The position numbers and the translations under genes are program-made. Shown one piece after another: positions 10,221 to 19,997 of a stretch of DNA of 64,000 bases. The notes beneath the pieces were generated by a model. That model did no database searches, was not told where the DNA came from, and was given only the letters and a program-made list of their open reading frames with translations. This DNA is from Alkalispirillum mobile (lineage in GTDB: Bacteria; Pseudomonadota; Gammaproteobacteria; Nitrococcales; Halorhodospiraceae). Location of the stretch: contig NZ_RCDA01000001.1 in the NCBI RefSeq assembly GCF_003664325.1, forward strand, positions 744,001 through 808,000. The letters run 5' to 3'. Position 1 is the stretch's first letter. Each line of letters begins with the position of its first letter.

Positions 10221-10607
10221 TCAGCCCTTCGGCTTGTCGTCGTCTTGGTGGCGGTCTTCCTCCACGGCCTCGTCGATGAGCCGGCTGAGCCGGTCACCGC
10301 GGTCAAACGCCGTATCGTGGTGGAAGTGTAGCGCCGGTACCTGACGAAGCCGGAGGCGCTGTCCGAGCAGCTTGCGGAGGTAACCGGAGGCCTTGCTGAG
10401 CACGGCCACCGTCTCGGCGTTCTCCTCGGCACTGCCGCCCAGGGCGGTGACAAAGACCTTGGCGTGGGCGAGGTCACGGCTGACCTCCACCTCCGACACG
10501 GTCACCATCCCCAGCCGCGGGTCGCGGAGTTCGTCACGGATCAGCTCAGCCAGCTCGCGTTGGATCTGCTCGCCGACCCGGCGTGTTCTCGGGAAATCCC
10601 TGGGCAT
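10221..10607 (-). CDS. rbfA: Ribosome-binding factor A
   Basis: Cold-shock and 30S maturation factor that binds the 16S 5' end region. 128 residues from the ATG at 10607, which has TGAGGT just upstream. An in-frame upstream ATG would add 24 residues from within infB and is unlikely. The KH-like core is clear: RRVGEQIQRELAELIRDELRDPRLGMVTVSEVEVSRDLAHAK in consecutive short blocks, then LRKLLGQRLRLRQVPALHF. The C-terminal tail is charged (EEDRHQDDDKPKG). It begins 7 bases after the infB stop, so the two are coupled. Confidence 0.96.
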   Translation of the reverse strand: MPRDFPRTRRVGEQIQRELAELIRDELRDPRLGMVTVSEVEVSRDLAHAKVFVTALGGSAEENAETVAVLSKASGYLRKLLGQRLRLRQVPALHFHHDTAFDRGDRLSRLIDEAVEEDRHQDDDKPKG

Positions 10608-10614
10608 TTTTACC

Positions 10615-13272
10615 TCACAGCTGGCGCTGCACCTCGACGCGCTCGTAACACTCGATCTGGTCGCCGATGCGGACGTCATTGTAGTTCTTCACGCCGATAC
10701 CGCACTCGGTGCCCGACTTGACCTCGGTAACGTCATCCTTGTGGCGGCGCAGCGATTCCAGCTCGCCCTCGTAGATGACCACATTGTCACGCAGCACGCG
10801 AATGGGGTTACGCCGCCGCACCACACCCTCGGTGACCAGGGACCCGGCGATCGCGCCAAGCTTGGACGACCGGAAGACATCCTTGACCTCGGCCAGACCG
10901 ATGATGCGTTCTTCGAGCTCCGGCTCGAGCATGCCCGAGATGGCGTTCTTGACCTGCTCGATGGCGTCGTAGATGACGCTGTAGTAGTGCAGGTCCACCT
11001 CGTTTTCCTGGACGAGCCGGCGGGCGGCCGCGTCGGCGCGGACGTTGAAGCCGATCAGGATGGCGTTGGAAGCCAGCGCCAGGTTGACGTCGGACTCGTT
11101 GATCGCGCCCACGCCGGTGGAGACCACCTTCACCTGCACATCGTCGGTGGACAGGTTGGCCAGCGATTGCTGCAGCGCCTCGGCGCTGCCCTGCACGTCG
11201 GCCTTGACCACCAGGTTGACGGTGTTGACCTCGTCCTCTTTCATCTGGCTGAAGAGGTTTTCCATGCGGGCAGCCTGTTGCTGCGCCAGGCGCTTGTCAC
11301 GCTGGCGCCCCTTGCGCATCTCCGCCACCTCGCGGGCCTTCTTCTCGTCGGCAACCACGACCATGTCATCGCCCGCCGACGGCAGGCCGGACAGGCCCAG
11401 CACCACCACCGGGATGGAGGGGCCCGCGTCGTCCACGCGCATGCCCGTCTCGTCGATCAGGGCACGGACTCGGCCATATTCCGTGCCGCAGAGCAGGCTG
11501 TCGCCCTTCTTCAGGCGGCCACTCTGGACCAGCACTGTGGCCACCGGGCCGCGGCCCTTGTCCAGGCTGGACTCGAGCACGATGCCGGAGGCATTGCCGT
11601 CGGCCACCGCCTCCAGCTCCATGAGCTCGGACTGCAGCAGGATGGATTCGAGCAGATCGTCCAGCCCCTGGCCCTGCTTAGCGGAGACGTGCACGAACTG
11701 GACGTCACCGCCCCACTCCTCGGGGATGACTTCAAGCTGCGAGAGCTCCTGCTTGACCCGGTCCGGATCGGCGTCCGGCTTGTCGATCTTGTTCACGGCC
11801 ACCACCAGCGGTACTTCGGCGGCCTTGGCGTGGCGCACGGCTTCCTCGGTCTGGGGCATGACGCCGTCGTCAGCGGCCACCACCAGCACCACGATGTCGG
11901 TCAGCTGCGCACCACGGGCGCGCATGGCGGTGAAGGCCTCGTGACCGGGGGTATCCAGGAAGGTGACCATGCCCCGGTCGGTCTCCACGTGATAGGCACC
12001 GATGTGCTGGGTGATACCACCCGCCTCGGCGTCCGCCACCTTGGCCCGGCGGATGTTGTCCAGCAGCGAGGTCTTGCCGTGATCGACGTGGCCCATCACG
12101 GTTACCACCGGCGGGCGCGAGACCTTGTCGCCCTCCTGGGCCTCGGAGGTGTCCTGCAGTACCTCTTCCTCGAGCGCATCCTCGCGGACGATCACCGGCT
12201 TGTGCCCCATCTCCTCGACCAGCAGAACCGCGGTCTCCTGGTCCAGTGCCTGGTTGATGGTGGCCATCACGCCCTGCTTCATCATCTCCTTGATGAGCAC
12301 GGCGGCCTTGACGCTCATCTTCTGCGCCAGGTCACCGACGGTGATGCTCTCGGGGATTTCGACCTCGCGCACCACCGGCTGGGTCGGCTTGGCAAAGCCG
12401 TGCTGGAGCTGCTTCGCGGCCTCGCCGCCCACAGCGCTCCCGCGCCGGCCGACCTTCTTGCCGGCCCGACGGCCGGATTTGCCGGCACCGACAGACAGGC
12501 TGTCGCGCCCCTTCTTCTGCTTGCCCTTGCCGCCGGGGGCGGTGGCACCGGTCTTGCGGGCGGCGCGTTCCTCCGCCTCACGCTCCCGGCGGGCCTCCTG
12601 CTCCAGACGCCGACGCTCTTTCTCTTCCTCGCGCTTGCGCGCCTCTTCCTTTTCTTTGGCCAGGCGGGCCGCCTCCGGATCTGGCTGGGGCTCCGCGGCC
12701 TCCGGCTCAGGCTCGGCTTGCTCGGCGGTGGTCGCCTGCTCGGTCGCCTGCGCCTTCTGCGCGGCTGCAGCCTCTTCCTCGGCCTGCTTGCGGGCGGCTT
12801 CCTCTTCCTCGCGACGCCGTGCCTCGGCCTCCTCGGCCTCCCGCCGGGCGCGCTCCTCGGCACGCTTGCGGTCCTCGATCAGGGCCCGCTCCAGGCGCTC
12901 GACGTCGTGCTTGGACTCCTCGGCCTCGACAACGCTGCGTTTCACGTAGGTGCGCTTTTTGCGCACTTCCACGTTGACCGTCCGCGTCTGCCGCGGGCCG
13001 CGGGCGCTGCCACTACCAGAACTGCTGGCCGGCATTTTCAGGGTGCTGACCTTCTTGCGCCGCAGGGTGATCTTGCTGGGCGACTGGTCGTCGTCCTGCT
13101 CACCACCGTCACGGCCCTTGCGCAGGTGATCGAGCAGCGTGGCCTTGTCCTGGTCGGAAAGGGGATCCTCCGGCCCACGCCCACTGATGCCCGCCGCCTC
13201 CAGTTGGGACACCAGGCGCTCCACCGGGATGCCGACCGTTTCCGCGAACTCACTTACCTTGTTTTCAGCCAT
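10615..13272 (-). CDS. infB: Translation initiation factor IF-2
   Basis: GTPase that brings fMet-tRNA to the 30S P-site and promotes subunit joining. 885 residues from the ATG at 13272. The N-terminal IF2N module ([15 protein letters not shown]) is followed by a long, highly charged Glu/Arg/Ala-rich linker (about 120-250), then a second IF2N-like segment near 305-350. The G domain has GHVDHGKTS at 394-402, DTPGHEAF and NKIDKPDAD, and domains II-IV complete the C terminus. Usual neighbours: nusA 79 bases upstream, rbfA 7 bases downstream. An in-frame ATG further upstream lies in that spacer and lacks family similarity. Confidence 0.98.
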   Translation of the reverse strand: MAENKVSEFAETVGIPVERLVSQLEAAGISGRGPEDPLSDQDKATLLDHLRKGRDGGEQDDDQSPSKITLRRKKVSTLKMPASSSGSGSARGPRQTRTVNVEVRKKRTYVKRSVVEAEESKHDVERLERALIEDRKRAEERARREAEEAEARRREEEEAARKQAEEEAAAAQKAQATEQATTAEQAEPEPEAAEPQPDPEAARLAKEKEEARKREEEKERRRLEQEARREREAEERAARKTGATAPGGKGKQKKGRDSLSVGAGKSGRRAGKKVGRRGSAVGGEAAKQLQHGFAKPTQPVVREVEIPESITVGDLAQKMSVKAAVLIKEMMKQGVMATINQALDQETAVLLVEEMGHKPVIVREDALEEEVLQDTSEAQEGDKVSRPPVVTVMGHVDHGKTSLLDNIRRAKVADAEAGGITQHIGAYHVETDRGMVTFLDTPGHEAFTAMRARGAQLTDIVVLVVAADDGVMPQTEEAVRHAKAAEVPLVVAVNKIDKPDADPDRVKQELSQLEVIPEEWGGDVQFVHVSAKQGQGLDDLLESILLQSELMELEAVADGNASGIVLESSLDKGRGPVATVLVQSGRLKKGDSLLCGTEYGRVRALIDETGMRVDDAGPSIPVVVLGLSGLPSAGDDMVVVADEKKAREVAEMRKGRQRDKRLAQQQAARMENLFSQMKEDEVNTVNLVVKADVQGSAEALQQSLANLSTDDVQVKVVSTGVGAINESDVNLALASNAILIGFNVRADAAARRLVQENEVDLHYYSVIYDAIEQVKNAISGMLEPELEERIIGLAEVKDVFRSSKLGAIAGSLVTEGVVRRRNPIRVLRDNVVIYEGELESLRRHKDDVTEVKSGTECGIGVKNYNDVRIGDQIECYERVEVQRQL

Positions 13273-13351
13273 CTCTACTCTCTCTCCCGCATGCCCTGTT
13301 GCCGTAATCGGTGGCCCCGTGGCCACCCCGCACCTGCGGCGCAACCGGGTG

Positions 13352-14848
13352 CTATTCGTCGTCCTGCTGGTCCGCGAACCACGGCTCACGGGCCTTCATG
13401 ATGAGCTGGCCGGCCCGCTCTTCGTCCATGCCCTGGATCTCCATCAACTCATCGACGGACTGCTCGGCCAGGTCCTCCATGGTGCGCACACCGCGTGCGG
13501 CCAGGGACTGGGCCAGCCGCTCGTCCATGCCTTCCATGTTAAGCAGGTCTTCCGCCGGGCCCTCGCCGGCCTGCTCGCGCTCTTCGGCCTCGCTGGCCAG
13601 CACGTCCCGGGCCCGCGCCCGCAGCTCCTCGACGATATCCTCGTCGAACTCCTCGACCTCCAGCAGTTCATTGGTGGGCACATAGGCCACCTCTTCCAGG
13701 CTGGAGAACCCTTCCTGAACCAGGATGGCGGCGATCTCTTCGTCCACGTCCAGCTTGTCCTGAAACAGCTGCTGGTACTGGGCCGCCTCCTCCTGGTTCT
13801 TCGCTTCCGCCTCCTCGGCGGTCATCACGTTGAGCTCCCAACCGGTCAGCTCACTGGCCAGACGGACGTTCTGCCCGCCCCGGCCGATGGCCTGGGAGAG
13901 CTGCTCCTCGGCCACCGCAATATCCATGCTCTGGCTGTCCTCGTCCACGACGATGGACTCCACCTCGGCAGGCGCCAAGGCGTTGATCACGAACTGCGCA
14001 GGGTTGTCATCCCAGAGGATGATGTCGATGCGCTCGCCCGCCAGCTCGTTGGACACGGCCTGCACCCGGGAGCCGCGCATGCCCACGCAGGCACCCACCG
14101 GGTCGATGCGCGGGTCGAGGTTGCGCACGGCGATCTTGGCGCGCACACCCGGATCACGGGCTGCGCCCATGATCTCGATCAACTCCTGGCCCACCTCCGG
14201 CACCTCGAGCTTGAACAGCTCGATGAGAAAATCCGGCGCGGTCCGGGTCACGAACAGTTGCGGTCCGCGGGGCTCCGGGCGCACTTCCTTGAGGTAGCCG
14301 CGCAGGCGGTCCTCACGGCGCACCGCCTCCCGCGGGATCATGTCCTCGCGGGCGATCAGCGCCTCGGCGTTACCGCCCAGGTCCATGATGACGCTGCCGC
14401 GCTCCAGGCGCTTGACCGTTCCGGTCACCAGCTCGCCGATGCGATCCTCAAAGGCCTCCACGACCTTGGCACGCTCGGCCTCGCGGACCCGTTGCACGAT
14501 GACCTGCTTGGCGGTCTGGGCGGCGATCCGGCCGAACTCGACCGACTCCATGGGCTCTTCGATGCACTCGCCCACCTCGACCTCCGGCTGCTTCTCGCGA
14601 GCGGCCTCGAGGGTGATCTGGCGGGCCGGGGCCTCGACCTCGTCCTCGGTCTCCACCACCCACCAACGCCGGAAGGTGCTGTAATCGCCGGTGTTGCGGT
14701 TCACCTCGACCCGGGCATCGATGTCCTCCGGATGACGCTTGCGCGTGGCGGAGGCCAGCGCGGCCTCGATGGCCTCGAAGATGACCTCGCGGTCCACGCC
14801 CTTCTCGTTGGAGGTCGCCTCGACAACCAGCAGGATTTCTTTGCTCAT
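13352..14848 (-). CDS. nusA: Transcription termination/antitermination protein NusA
   Basis: RNA polymerase-bound factor controlling pausing, termination and antitermination. 498 residues, the full-length gammaproteobacterial form. It has an N-terminal RNAP-binding domain, an S1 domain ([20 protein letters not shown]), KH1 and KH2 ([20 protein letters not shown] and [19 protein letters not shown]), then two acidic helix-hairpin-helix repeats at the C terminus ending in DQQDDE. Those repeats are typical of Gammaproteobacteria. It follows rimP by 25 bases. In E. coli NusA represses its own operon by acting at terminators between metY and rimP; two terminators are present in that position here. 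Confidence 0.98.
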   Translation of the reverse strand: MSKEILLVVEATSNEKGVDREVIFEAIEAALASATRKRHPEDIDARVEVNRNTGDYSTFRRWWVVETEDEVEAPARQITLEAAREKQPEVEVGECIEEPMESVEFGRIAAQTAKQVIVQRVREAERAKVVEAFEDRIGELVTGTVKRLERGSVIMDLGGNAEALIAREDMIPREAVRREDRLRGYLKEVRPEPRGPQLFVTRTAPDFLIELFKLEVPEVGQELIEIMGAARDPGVRAKIAVRNLDPRIDPVGACVGMRGSRVQAVSNELAGERIDIILWDDNPAQFVINALAPAEVESIVVDEDSQSMDIAVAEEQLSQAIGRGGQNVRLASELTGWELNVMTAEEAEAKNQEEAAQYQQLFQDKLDVDEEIAAILVQEGFSSLEEVAYVPTNELLEVEEFDEDIVEELRARARDVLASEAEEREQAGEGPAEDLLNMEGMDERLAQSLAARGVRTMEDLAEQSVDELMEIQGMDEERAGQLIMKAREPWFADQQDDE

Positions 14849-14873
14849 GCTCCCGTCTCCACCGTAAGGCCGA

Positions 14874-15332
14874 TCACGGTTCCAGGATCAGCCTTGCCTT
14901 TTCGATAAGGTCCAGGGGAATGATCACTTCACCCCCCGGCTCTTCGACAACCCGCACACCCTCGTCATGCAGCCCGGCCAGCACGCCCTTGAACCGGCGC
15001 CGCCCTTCCCAGGTGGTGCTGAGGCGGATCTTGATCCGCTCACCGGCAAAGCGATCGTAATCGGAGGCCTTGAAGATGGGCCGGTCCAGACCCGGCGAGG
15101 AGATTTCGAGGGTGAATTCCCCCGGGATCGGATCCTCTACGTCCAGCACCGCGCTGATCTGTCGACTGCAGGTCTCGCAGTCCTCCAGCGTGATCCCGTT
15201 GGGGCTGTCGATATAAATGCGTAATAGGCGCTTACCCGGCGGGCCACCGTATTCGATGCCCACCAGTTCGTAACCCATGCCCCCGAGCAGGGGGTCAATC
15301 AGCGCGTAAAGGGTGTCTTCGGTTGCCGCCAT
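14874..15332 (-). CDS. rimP: Ribosome maturation factor RimP
   Basis: 30S maturation factor needed for central and 3' domain assembly. 152 residues from the ATG at 15332, preceded by CAGGTG. The frame extends 10 codons upstream into a terminator U-tract, which rules out the longer start. Conserved blocks: [41 protein letters not shown]-type (here [13 protein letters not shown]) and the SH3-like C-terminal half. First protein gene of the nusA operon. Its ribosome binding site begins only about 10 bases after the U-run of the terminator at 15348-15370. Confidence 0.96.
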   Translation of the reverse strand: MAATEDTLYALIDPLLGGMGYELVGIEYGGPPGKRLLRIYIDSPNGITLEDCETCSRQISAVLDVEDPIPGEFTLEISSPGLDRPIFKASDYDRFAGERIKIRLSTTWEGRRRFKGVLAGLHDEGVRVVEEPGGEVIIPLDLIEKARLILEP

Positions 15333-15347
15333 AGCACCTGTACAAAT

Positions 15348-15370
15348 AAAAAAAGGGCCCAAGGCCCCTT
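15348..15370 (-). terminator. Terminator/attenuator immediately before rimP
   Basis: On the minus strand an 8-bp stem (AAGGGGCC/GGCCCTTT with one G-U pair, 3-base loop) is followed by seven T then ATTT. The U-tract ends about 10 bases before the rimP start. As no clear promoter lies between this and the tRNA, transcription of rimP-nusA must read through it. Confidence 0.7.
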
Positions 15371-15423
15371 CCCTGTGCCGGCAGGAGGCCTGGGCAAACT
15401 GCCCTGGGCCTTCCCCCAGCTAC

Positions 15424-15449
15424 AAAAAAGGGCCGCAAGCGGCCCTTTT
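15424..15449 (-). terminator. metY: Intrinsic terminator after tRNA-fMet
   Basis: Perfect 10-bp stem (AAAAGGGCCG / CGGCCCTTTT, loop CAAG), beginning 10 bases past the tRNA 3' end and followed by T-rich sequence on the minus strand. First of two terminators between metY and rimP. Confidence 0.8.
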
Positions 15450-15459
15450 CGTAGAAAGA

Positions 15460-15536
15460 TGGTAGCGGGGGCAGGATTTGAACCTGCGACCTTCGGGTTA
15501 TGAGCCCGACGAGCTGCCAGACTGCTCCACCCCGCA
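15460..15536 (-). tRNA. metY: Initiator tRNA-fMet (anticodon CAU)
   Basis: A 77-nt cloverleaf with encoded CCA. Initiator hallmarks are present. There is no Watson-Crick pair at 1-72 (here U1 opposite U72, where E. coli has C1-A72). D-stem pair A11-U24 is present. Three consecutive G-C pairs (GGG/CCC) lie next to the anticodon loop CUCAUAA. T-loop is UUCAAAU. It heads the rimP-nusA-infB cluster just as metY does in E. coli. The 1-72 combination is unusual and is discussed as a finding. Confidence 0.96.
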
Positions 15537-15549
15537 ACTGATGCTGCGC

Positions 15550-15578
15550 ATTCTACATGCGCTGCCGGCTTACTGCAA
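15550..15578 (-). promoter_or_regulatory. Sigma-70-type promoter of the initiator tRNA
   Basis: TTGCAG, a 17-base spacer, then TAGAAT on the minus strand, 13 bases from the tRNA 5' end. The bases after the -10 are GCGC, the GC-rich discriminator typical of stable-RNA promoters under stringent control. Confidence 0.6.
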
Positions 15579-15691
15579 GGGCCTTGCCTTCGTTTGCCGG
15601 CCGCCCCGTGGGGCGCCCCTCGTTCAGGGGAGGCGGATAGTGACACAGGGAGACCGGGCTTTGCAAGCCCCGACCCGGGTACGACGCCACG

Positions 15692-17827
15692 CTAATGCTG
15701 GATCTCCCAGCAGACGTGAACCCCGGGGTTACGGGTGTAATCCGGCGGGATCGTATCCCGGGTGGTGTCGCGGCAGGAGAACTCGGCAACCACCCCTTCG
15801 TCCAGCTTGAACCCACGCCGGTTGCAGGAGAAGACCAATAACCCACCGGGCGCGAGCAATTGCATGGCCTGGCGCACGAGCCGGGGGTGATCCCGCTGCA
15901 CATCAAAGCTCTCGCGCATGCGCTTGGAGTTGGAAAAGGTCGGCGGGTCCATGAAGATCAGGTCGTACTGGCCCGGCCGTTGCCTGCTCTGCTCGGCCAG
16001 CCAGGCCAGGCAGTCCGCCCGCTCCAGGTGGTGTTGCGCCCCTGGCTCGACGCCGTTGAGCCGCAGGTTATCCCGCGCCCAGTCGAGGTAGGTCCGGGAC
16101 AGATCCACCGTGGTGGTGTGCTTTGCCCCACCCAGTGCGGCGTGCACCGTGGCCGCCCCGGTGTAGGCAAACAGGTTCAAAAACCGCCGGCCGGTGGCCA
16201 GTTCGCCGAGCCGCAGCCGCGTCATGCGGTGATCAAGAAACAGCCCGGTATCCAGGTAGTCGCGCAGGTTGATATAGAGCCGCGCTGCGCCCTCCCTCAC
16301 CACCAGCCGCTCACCGGTCTGATCCACCGGACGGTATTGGGCGGCGCCTTTCTGACGGCGCCGGACCTTCAGGTGCACCTGGTCCGGACCGATCTCCAGG
16401 TGTTCGGCGATCACCTCCAGCGCCTCGCGCAAACGCCGCCGGGCGCTGCGCGGATCCACGCTGCGCGGCGCCTGGTACTCCTGCACGTGCGCGTGCCGCC
16501 CCGACTCCGTCTCGTAGACATCCACCGCCAGGGCGTACTCCGGCAAATCACCGTCGTAAAGGCGCCAGGCGGACACCGACTCGCGCCGAAGCCAGCGCCT
16601 GAGGTGCCGGTGGTTCTTCTGCAACCGATTCGCCAGCGCGTTCGCGCCGGCGCTGCGCTGCTGGCCGCGCTGCTCGCGCAGCGAGAAGACCGCCAGGCGG
16701 CTTTCCAGGGCGCCGTTGTACAGGGCATGGCGGCTATCCAGTGACAGCCCCAGGTAATCAAGGAGCTCCGGGGCCGCGGTGAATACCGCCCCCCGCCAGC
16801 CCCCGAAATCCGAACGCAAGCGGGCGCCGAGCGCGGTATACAGACTGACCAGCGCCTGGCGCTGGCCAAGCCGCTCGCCGTAGGGTGGATTGACCACCAC
16901 CAGGCCCGGGGACTGGCCCACCGGCTCGGCCCGATCAATGTCGCGGCGCTCAAAATGCACGGCATCACGCAGCCCGGCGCGCTCCCGGGCCGCCAGGGCA
17001 ATGCGGATCGCTGACGGGTCCTGATCATAACCGACCAGGGCCAGGCGGCGCTGTGCGCCCGCCGCGGCGCGTTCACGCGCCTCCTCGAGCAGCCGCTTCC
17101 AGTGGACCGGCACGTGCCCGGCCCAGCGCTCGAAGCCCCAGCGCTCACGGGCCAGGCCCGGGGCCCGGTCCTGCGCTATCATAGCCCCTTCGATCACCAG
17201 GGTGCCGGAGCCGCACATCGGGTCCAGCAACCCACCGCCCTGCTCCGCCACTTCCGGCCAGCCGGCCAGCCAGAGGATGCCGGCCGCCAGGTTCTCCTTG
17301 AGCGGTGCCCTGCCTCCGCCCTGACGATAGCCGCGCCGATGGAGGCTCTCGCCGGACAGATCGATGGACAGGCGCAGCCGCCCGCCGGCCAGCACCGCGT
17401 TGATGCGCAGATCGGGAGCCGTGGTGTCGACGGCCGGTCGGGGCTGCCCCTGCGCCCGCATATAATCCACCACCCCGTCCTTGACGCGTTGGGCGCCGAA
17501 GCGGGTATGGCGGACGGCCTCGCTACTGCCGTGGAAGTCCACCGCCAGCGTGTCGCCGGGCAAGAGGTGCTCGTCCCAGGGCACGCCGCGGGCGGCCTCG
17601 TACAGGCTGTCGGCATCAGTGACCGGGAATGCGCCGAGACCAAGCAGGACACGGGTGGCCAGCCGCGACCAGAGACAGACCCGCAGGGCCTGGACCAGAT
17701 CGCCCTCCCAACTCACCCCGGCCCGCAGCGCCCGGGGCTTTTCAGCACCCAGCGTAACCAGTTCCTGCGCCAGCGCGGTTTCCAGCCCGCGGGGACAGGC
17801 CGCGAATAACGCATATTGCTCGCTCAC
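15692..17827 (-). CDS. rlmL: 23S rRNA methyltransferase RlmKL (m2G2445 / m7G2069)
   Basis: Bifunctional enzyme methylating G2445 (RlmL half) and G2069 (RlmK half) of 23S rRNA. 711 residues (E. coli 702). A THUMP domain lies at about 50-160. The first methyltransferase has LDPMCGSGT (201-209) and catalytic NPPYGERL (313-320). The second Rossmann methyltransferase near the C terminus has [19 protein letters not shown] and [13 protein letters not shown]. Both active sites look intact. The start is GTG at 17827, 7 bases after the upstream gene stop, so the pair is probably co-transcribed. Downstream are two small hairpins, then the metY promoter. Confidence 0.96.
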   Translation of the reverse strand: MSEQYALFAACPRGLETALAQELVTLGAEKPRALRAGVSWEGDLVQALRVCLWSRLATRVLLGLGAFPVTDADSLYEAARGVPWDEHLLPGDTLAVDFHGSSEAVRHTRFGAQRVKDGVVDYMRAQGQPRPAVDTTAPDLRINAVLAGGRLRLSIDLSGESLHRRGYRQGGGRAPLKENLAAGILWLAGWPEVAEQGGGLLDPMCGSGTLVIEGAMIAQDRAPGLARERWGFERWAGHVPVHWKRLLEEARERAAAGAQRRLALVGYDQDPSAIRIALAARERAGLRDAVHFERRDIDRAEPVGQSPGLVVVNPPYGERLGQRQALVSLYTALGARLRSDFGGWRGAVFTAAPELLDYLGLSLDSRHALYNGALESRLAVFSLREQRGQQRSAGANALANRLQKNHRHLRRWLRRESVSAWRLYDGDLPEYALAVDVYETESGRHAHVQEYQAPRSVDPRSARRRLREALEVIAEHLEIGPDQVHLKVRRRQKGAAQYRPVDQTGERLVVREGAARLYINLRDYLDTGLFLDHRMTRLRLGELATGRRFLNLFAYTGAATVHAALGGAKHTTTVDLSRTYLDWARDNLRLNGVEPGAQHHLERADCLAWLAEQSRQRPGQYDLIFMDPPTFSNSKRMRESFDVQRDHPRLVRQAMQLLAPGGLLVFSCNRRGFKLDEGVVAEFSCRDTTRDTIPPDYTRNPGVHVCWEIQH

Positions 17828-17834
17828 AGACCTA

Positions 17835-18389
17835 TCACCACATCAGGTCGTCAGGGATGGGGTGCTCGGCGTAGGCCTCGTCCTCGTCACCACCCGGCTC
17901 ATTGAGCAGCACCAGCAACTCCGGGCTCTGCGCCCCCACCTTCTCCCCGGTCTCCCGGGGGACCAGCACGTACTCCCGATGCAGGGCGACGACGGCCAAT
18001 TGCCCTTCGGCCAGGGCCTTGGCCTGCTTTTCCGTGACCAGGATCCGCTTGATCTTGCTCCCCACCTGGAAGTGGTACGCCACATCACCCAGGTTATCGT
18101 CCACCCGCGCCTTGCGGATCATCTGCTGCATACCCGCTTTGCCGGCCTTCTTGGCCTTGGCGGCCTCGCGCTTTCGGTTGAGTTCCCGGTCGCGGGCACG
18201 CTTCTGTGCCTGGGCATCGGCGGCCAGCTTGGCGGCCTGATCGGCGGTGGCATCCTTCTTCTGCTGCGGTTTACCGCCCTTGCGGCGGTTTTTCGAACGC
18301 CGGCGATCACGCAATTCCTTCTGCGCGTCTTTGGCCTGTTCCTTCGAGGCCAGACCGGCCTTCAGCAATTGTTCCTGCAAGGAGTCCAT
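17835..18389 (-). CDS. yaiL: YaiL-like DUF2058 protein
   Basis: A 184-residue cytoplasmic protein of the DUF2058/YaiL family, function not established. The N-terminal half is a very basic, Lys/Arg/Ala/Gln-rich helical segment ([20 protein letters not shown] and following) that could bind nucleic acid. The C-terminal half is a compact domain: [17 protein letters not shown], then [15 protein letters not shown], and an acidic tail ending HPIPDDLMW. It sits 7 bases upstream of rlmKL, suggesting a shared transcript and perhaps an RNA-related role, by context only. Confidence 0.82.
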   Translation of the reverse strand: MDSLQEQLLKAGLASKEQAKDAQKELRDRRRSKNRRKGGKPQQKKDATADQAAKLAADAQAQKRARDRELNRKREAAKAKKAGKAGMQQMIRKARVDDNLGDVAYHFQVGSKIKRILVTEKQAKALAEGQLAVVALHREYVLVPRETGEKVGAQSPELLVLLNEPGGDEDEAYAEHPIPDDLMW

Positions 18390-18710
18390 AGTCGGTGATC
18401 GGCTGCGCCGTGGCTGCTGTGTGGAAGGGCTGTAAGGCTAGCAGTCGCCGGGCGGGCGGCCAAGCACCGCCCTTAATGCAATACCCCGGTGGAAAACCAA
18501 GGTTTCATACATTACAGTTAAGCATGTGTCTTATACGAGACGCTTGTTGTTTTGACGAGACACCGCGCAGCGCGTTTGGCTGCGGGGTTTGCTCGCCCGC
18601 GGCGCCACCCGTCTTTCGGCTCCGCGGGCATGGGGTAACGCCGACGGGTGGGCAACCCGCCGTCGGTTCGGGTAGCAGAAGCCAATCCATTGAAGAGGAG
18701 TACGCAACAC
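18390..18710. other. 321-base divergent intergenic region between yaiL and the porin gene
   Basis: Contains the upstream regions of both genes. The middle (about 18490-18560) is AT-richer than its surroundings. I found no convincing -35/-10 pair but did see a direct repeat (separate entry) and an inverted pair GTGTCT (18526-18531) / AGACAC (18558-18563). The last 100 bases are GC-rich leader before AGAGGAG and the porin start. Confidence 0.5.
18535..18561. repeat. Direct repeat ACGAGAC, 20-base period, upstream of porin
   Basis: ACGAGAC at 18535-18541 and again at 18555-18561, start-to-start exactly 20 bases, close to two helical turns, about 150 bases before the porin start. This is a possible regulator binding pair controlling the porin. 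Confidence 0.35.
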
Positions 18711-19931
18711 ATGATGCGTAAACTGACTTGCTACTGCAGTGTCGCTGCGCTGGTCGCAGGCGCGGGTTTCGCCGGCAACGCCATGGCGGACGAGCAGCGT
18801 ATCGCCGACCTGGAAGAGCGCCTGGAGGCGCTGGAGGCGGATCCGGCAACCGGTGATGGTATCCGGTTTGGCGGGGCGCTGCGTTTTAATGCGCGGTACG
18901 ATGACACCGATTCTGCCGGTGGTCAGGCGAGTCGTGACAGCGGTGGCGACATCGATTTTGACACCTTCCGCGTGAACGTCGACGGGCGTCAGGACAACAT
19001 CACCTTCGCCGCCGAATACCGTTGGTACGACGGTCGCGACTTCCTGCATACCGGCTGGGTCGGATACGATTTCACCGACACGACCACCGTGCGCCTCGGG
19101 CAACAGCGAGTAGCCTTCGGCCTGCAGCCTTACCAGTCCAACAACTTCTGGTTCAGCGGCAACTATTACGTCGGCTTCGAAGACAAGCACGCCATCGGTC
19201 TGGCGCTGGATCATCAGGCCGGCCCGCTGGCCATTGATGCTGGCATATTCACGAACCCGCCGGCTGGTCTGTCCGGAGACAGCTTCCACTATTCCACGGG
19301 CGTCGGCCCCGATTCTGATCGCGAAGACGAGACACTGGCTCACGAGGAACAAAACCAGTTCTACGCTCGCGCCGCCTATACCTTTGACCACAACGAGAGC
19401 GCGTCGACCGAGGTTGGCCTCTCGGGCATGTACGGGGAGTTGTACAACAATGACACCCGTGACGAAGGTGACAGCACGGCTTATGCCCTGCACGTAAACG
19501 GGCAATACGACCGCTGGAACATCATGGCCCAGTACTTGAGCTACGACCACGACCCGGATGTTTCCGACGGGTTTAGTGATGACGTGCTCAACATGAGCAT
19601 CGAGGGCTTCAACTACGCCGCGCCGGCGGAAGCAGACGTTATCACCTTCAACGTCGCCTATGACCTCCCGGTTGAGTTCGGCCCGGTCAGCAACCTGCGG
19701 TTCTACAACGACTACTCCACCATCCGCCAGAAGTCCACGGATGACCGTAGCTCCGCACTCAACGTGACCGGCATGGCGATCACTGCTGGCAACATCTACA
19801 CCTACGTGGATGTGATCCGCGGTAAGAACATGCCCTTCGTCGGGGCTCAAGGCTACGCCCTGCAGGGCGACAGCGACGTCCGGGACGATTGGGAAACCAT
19901 CTTCAACATCAACGTCGGCTACTACTTCTGA
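18711..19931 (+). CDS. Outer-membrane beta-barrel porin with N-terminal coiled coil
   Basis: A 406-residue outer-membrane channel. Signal peptide (MMRKLTCYCSVAALVAGAGF..AMA) with cleavage near residue 24, then a short coiled coil (QRIADLEERLEALEA). A barrel of alternating amphipathic strands follows, rich in Tyr/Phe/Asp/Asn (for example VNVDGRQDNITFAAEYRWY and VRLGQQRVAFG), ending in GYYF with the C-terminal aromatic typical of Bam-assembled proteins. The layout resembles coiled-coil porins such as DcaP or the phosphate-selective OprP/O group. Specificity cannot be assigned. The sequence is strongly acidic. The ATG at 18711 (a second ATG follows directly) has AGAGGAG 10 bases upstream. A terminator follows. 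Confidence 0.88.
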   Translation: MMRKLTCYCSVAALVAGAGFAGNAMADEQRIADLEERLEALEADPATGDGIRFGGALRFNARYDDTDSAGGQASRDSGGDIDFDTFRVNVDGRQDNITFAAEYRWYDGRDFLHTGWVGYDFTDTTTVRLGQQRVAFGLQPYQSNNFWFSGNYYVGFEDKHAIGLALDHQAGPLAIDAGIFTNPPAGLSGDSFHYSTGVGPDSDREDETLAHEEQNQFYARAAYTFDHNESASTEVGLSGMYGELYNNDTRDEGDSTAYALHVNGQYDRWNIMAQYLSYDHDPDVSDGFSDDVLNMSIEGFNYAAPAEADVITFNVAYDLPVEFGPVSNLRFYNDYSTIRQKSTDDRSSALNVTGMAITAGNIYTYVDVIRGKNMPFVGAQGYALQGDSDVRDDWETIFNINVGYYF

Positions 19932-19967
19932 TAGCCAAGGGGGCGACACTACTCGCCTCCCAGCGTG

Positions 19968-19997
19968 ACGCGGGGCCTCCGGGCTCCGCGTTTTTTT
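19968..19997 (+). terminator. Intrinsic terminator of the porin gene
   Basis: ACGCGGGGCC / GGCTCCGCGT stem (one G-T pair, 4-base loop) followed by seven T. The T-run overlaps the stop codon of the convergent truC gene. Confidence 0.88.

Noticed and set aside
10393-13401. Very long open frame on the plus strand opposite infB (about 1000 codons)
   Set aside because: It is the mirror of the infB frame caused by high GC third positions; no family similarity and no ribosome binding site, while infB is certain.
18531-19949. 472-codon frame antisense to the porin gene
   Set aside because: The porin has a signal peptide, ribosome binding site, terminator and barrel pattern; the antisense frame has none.
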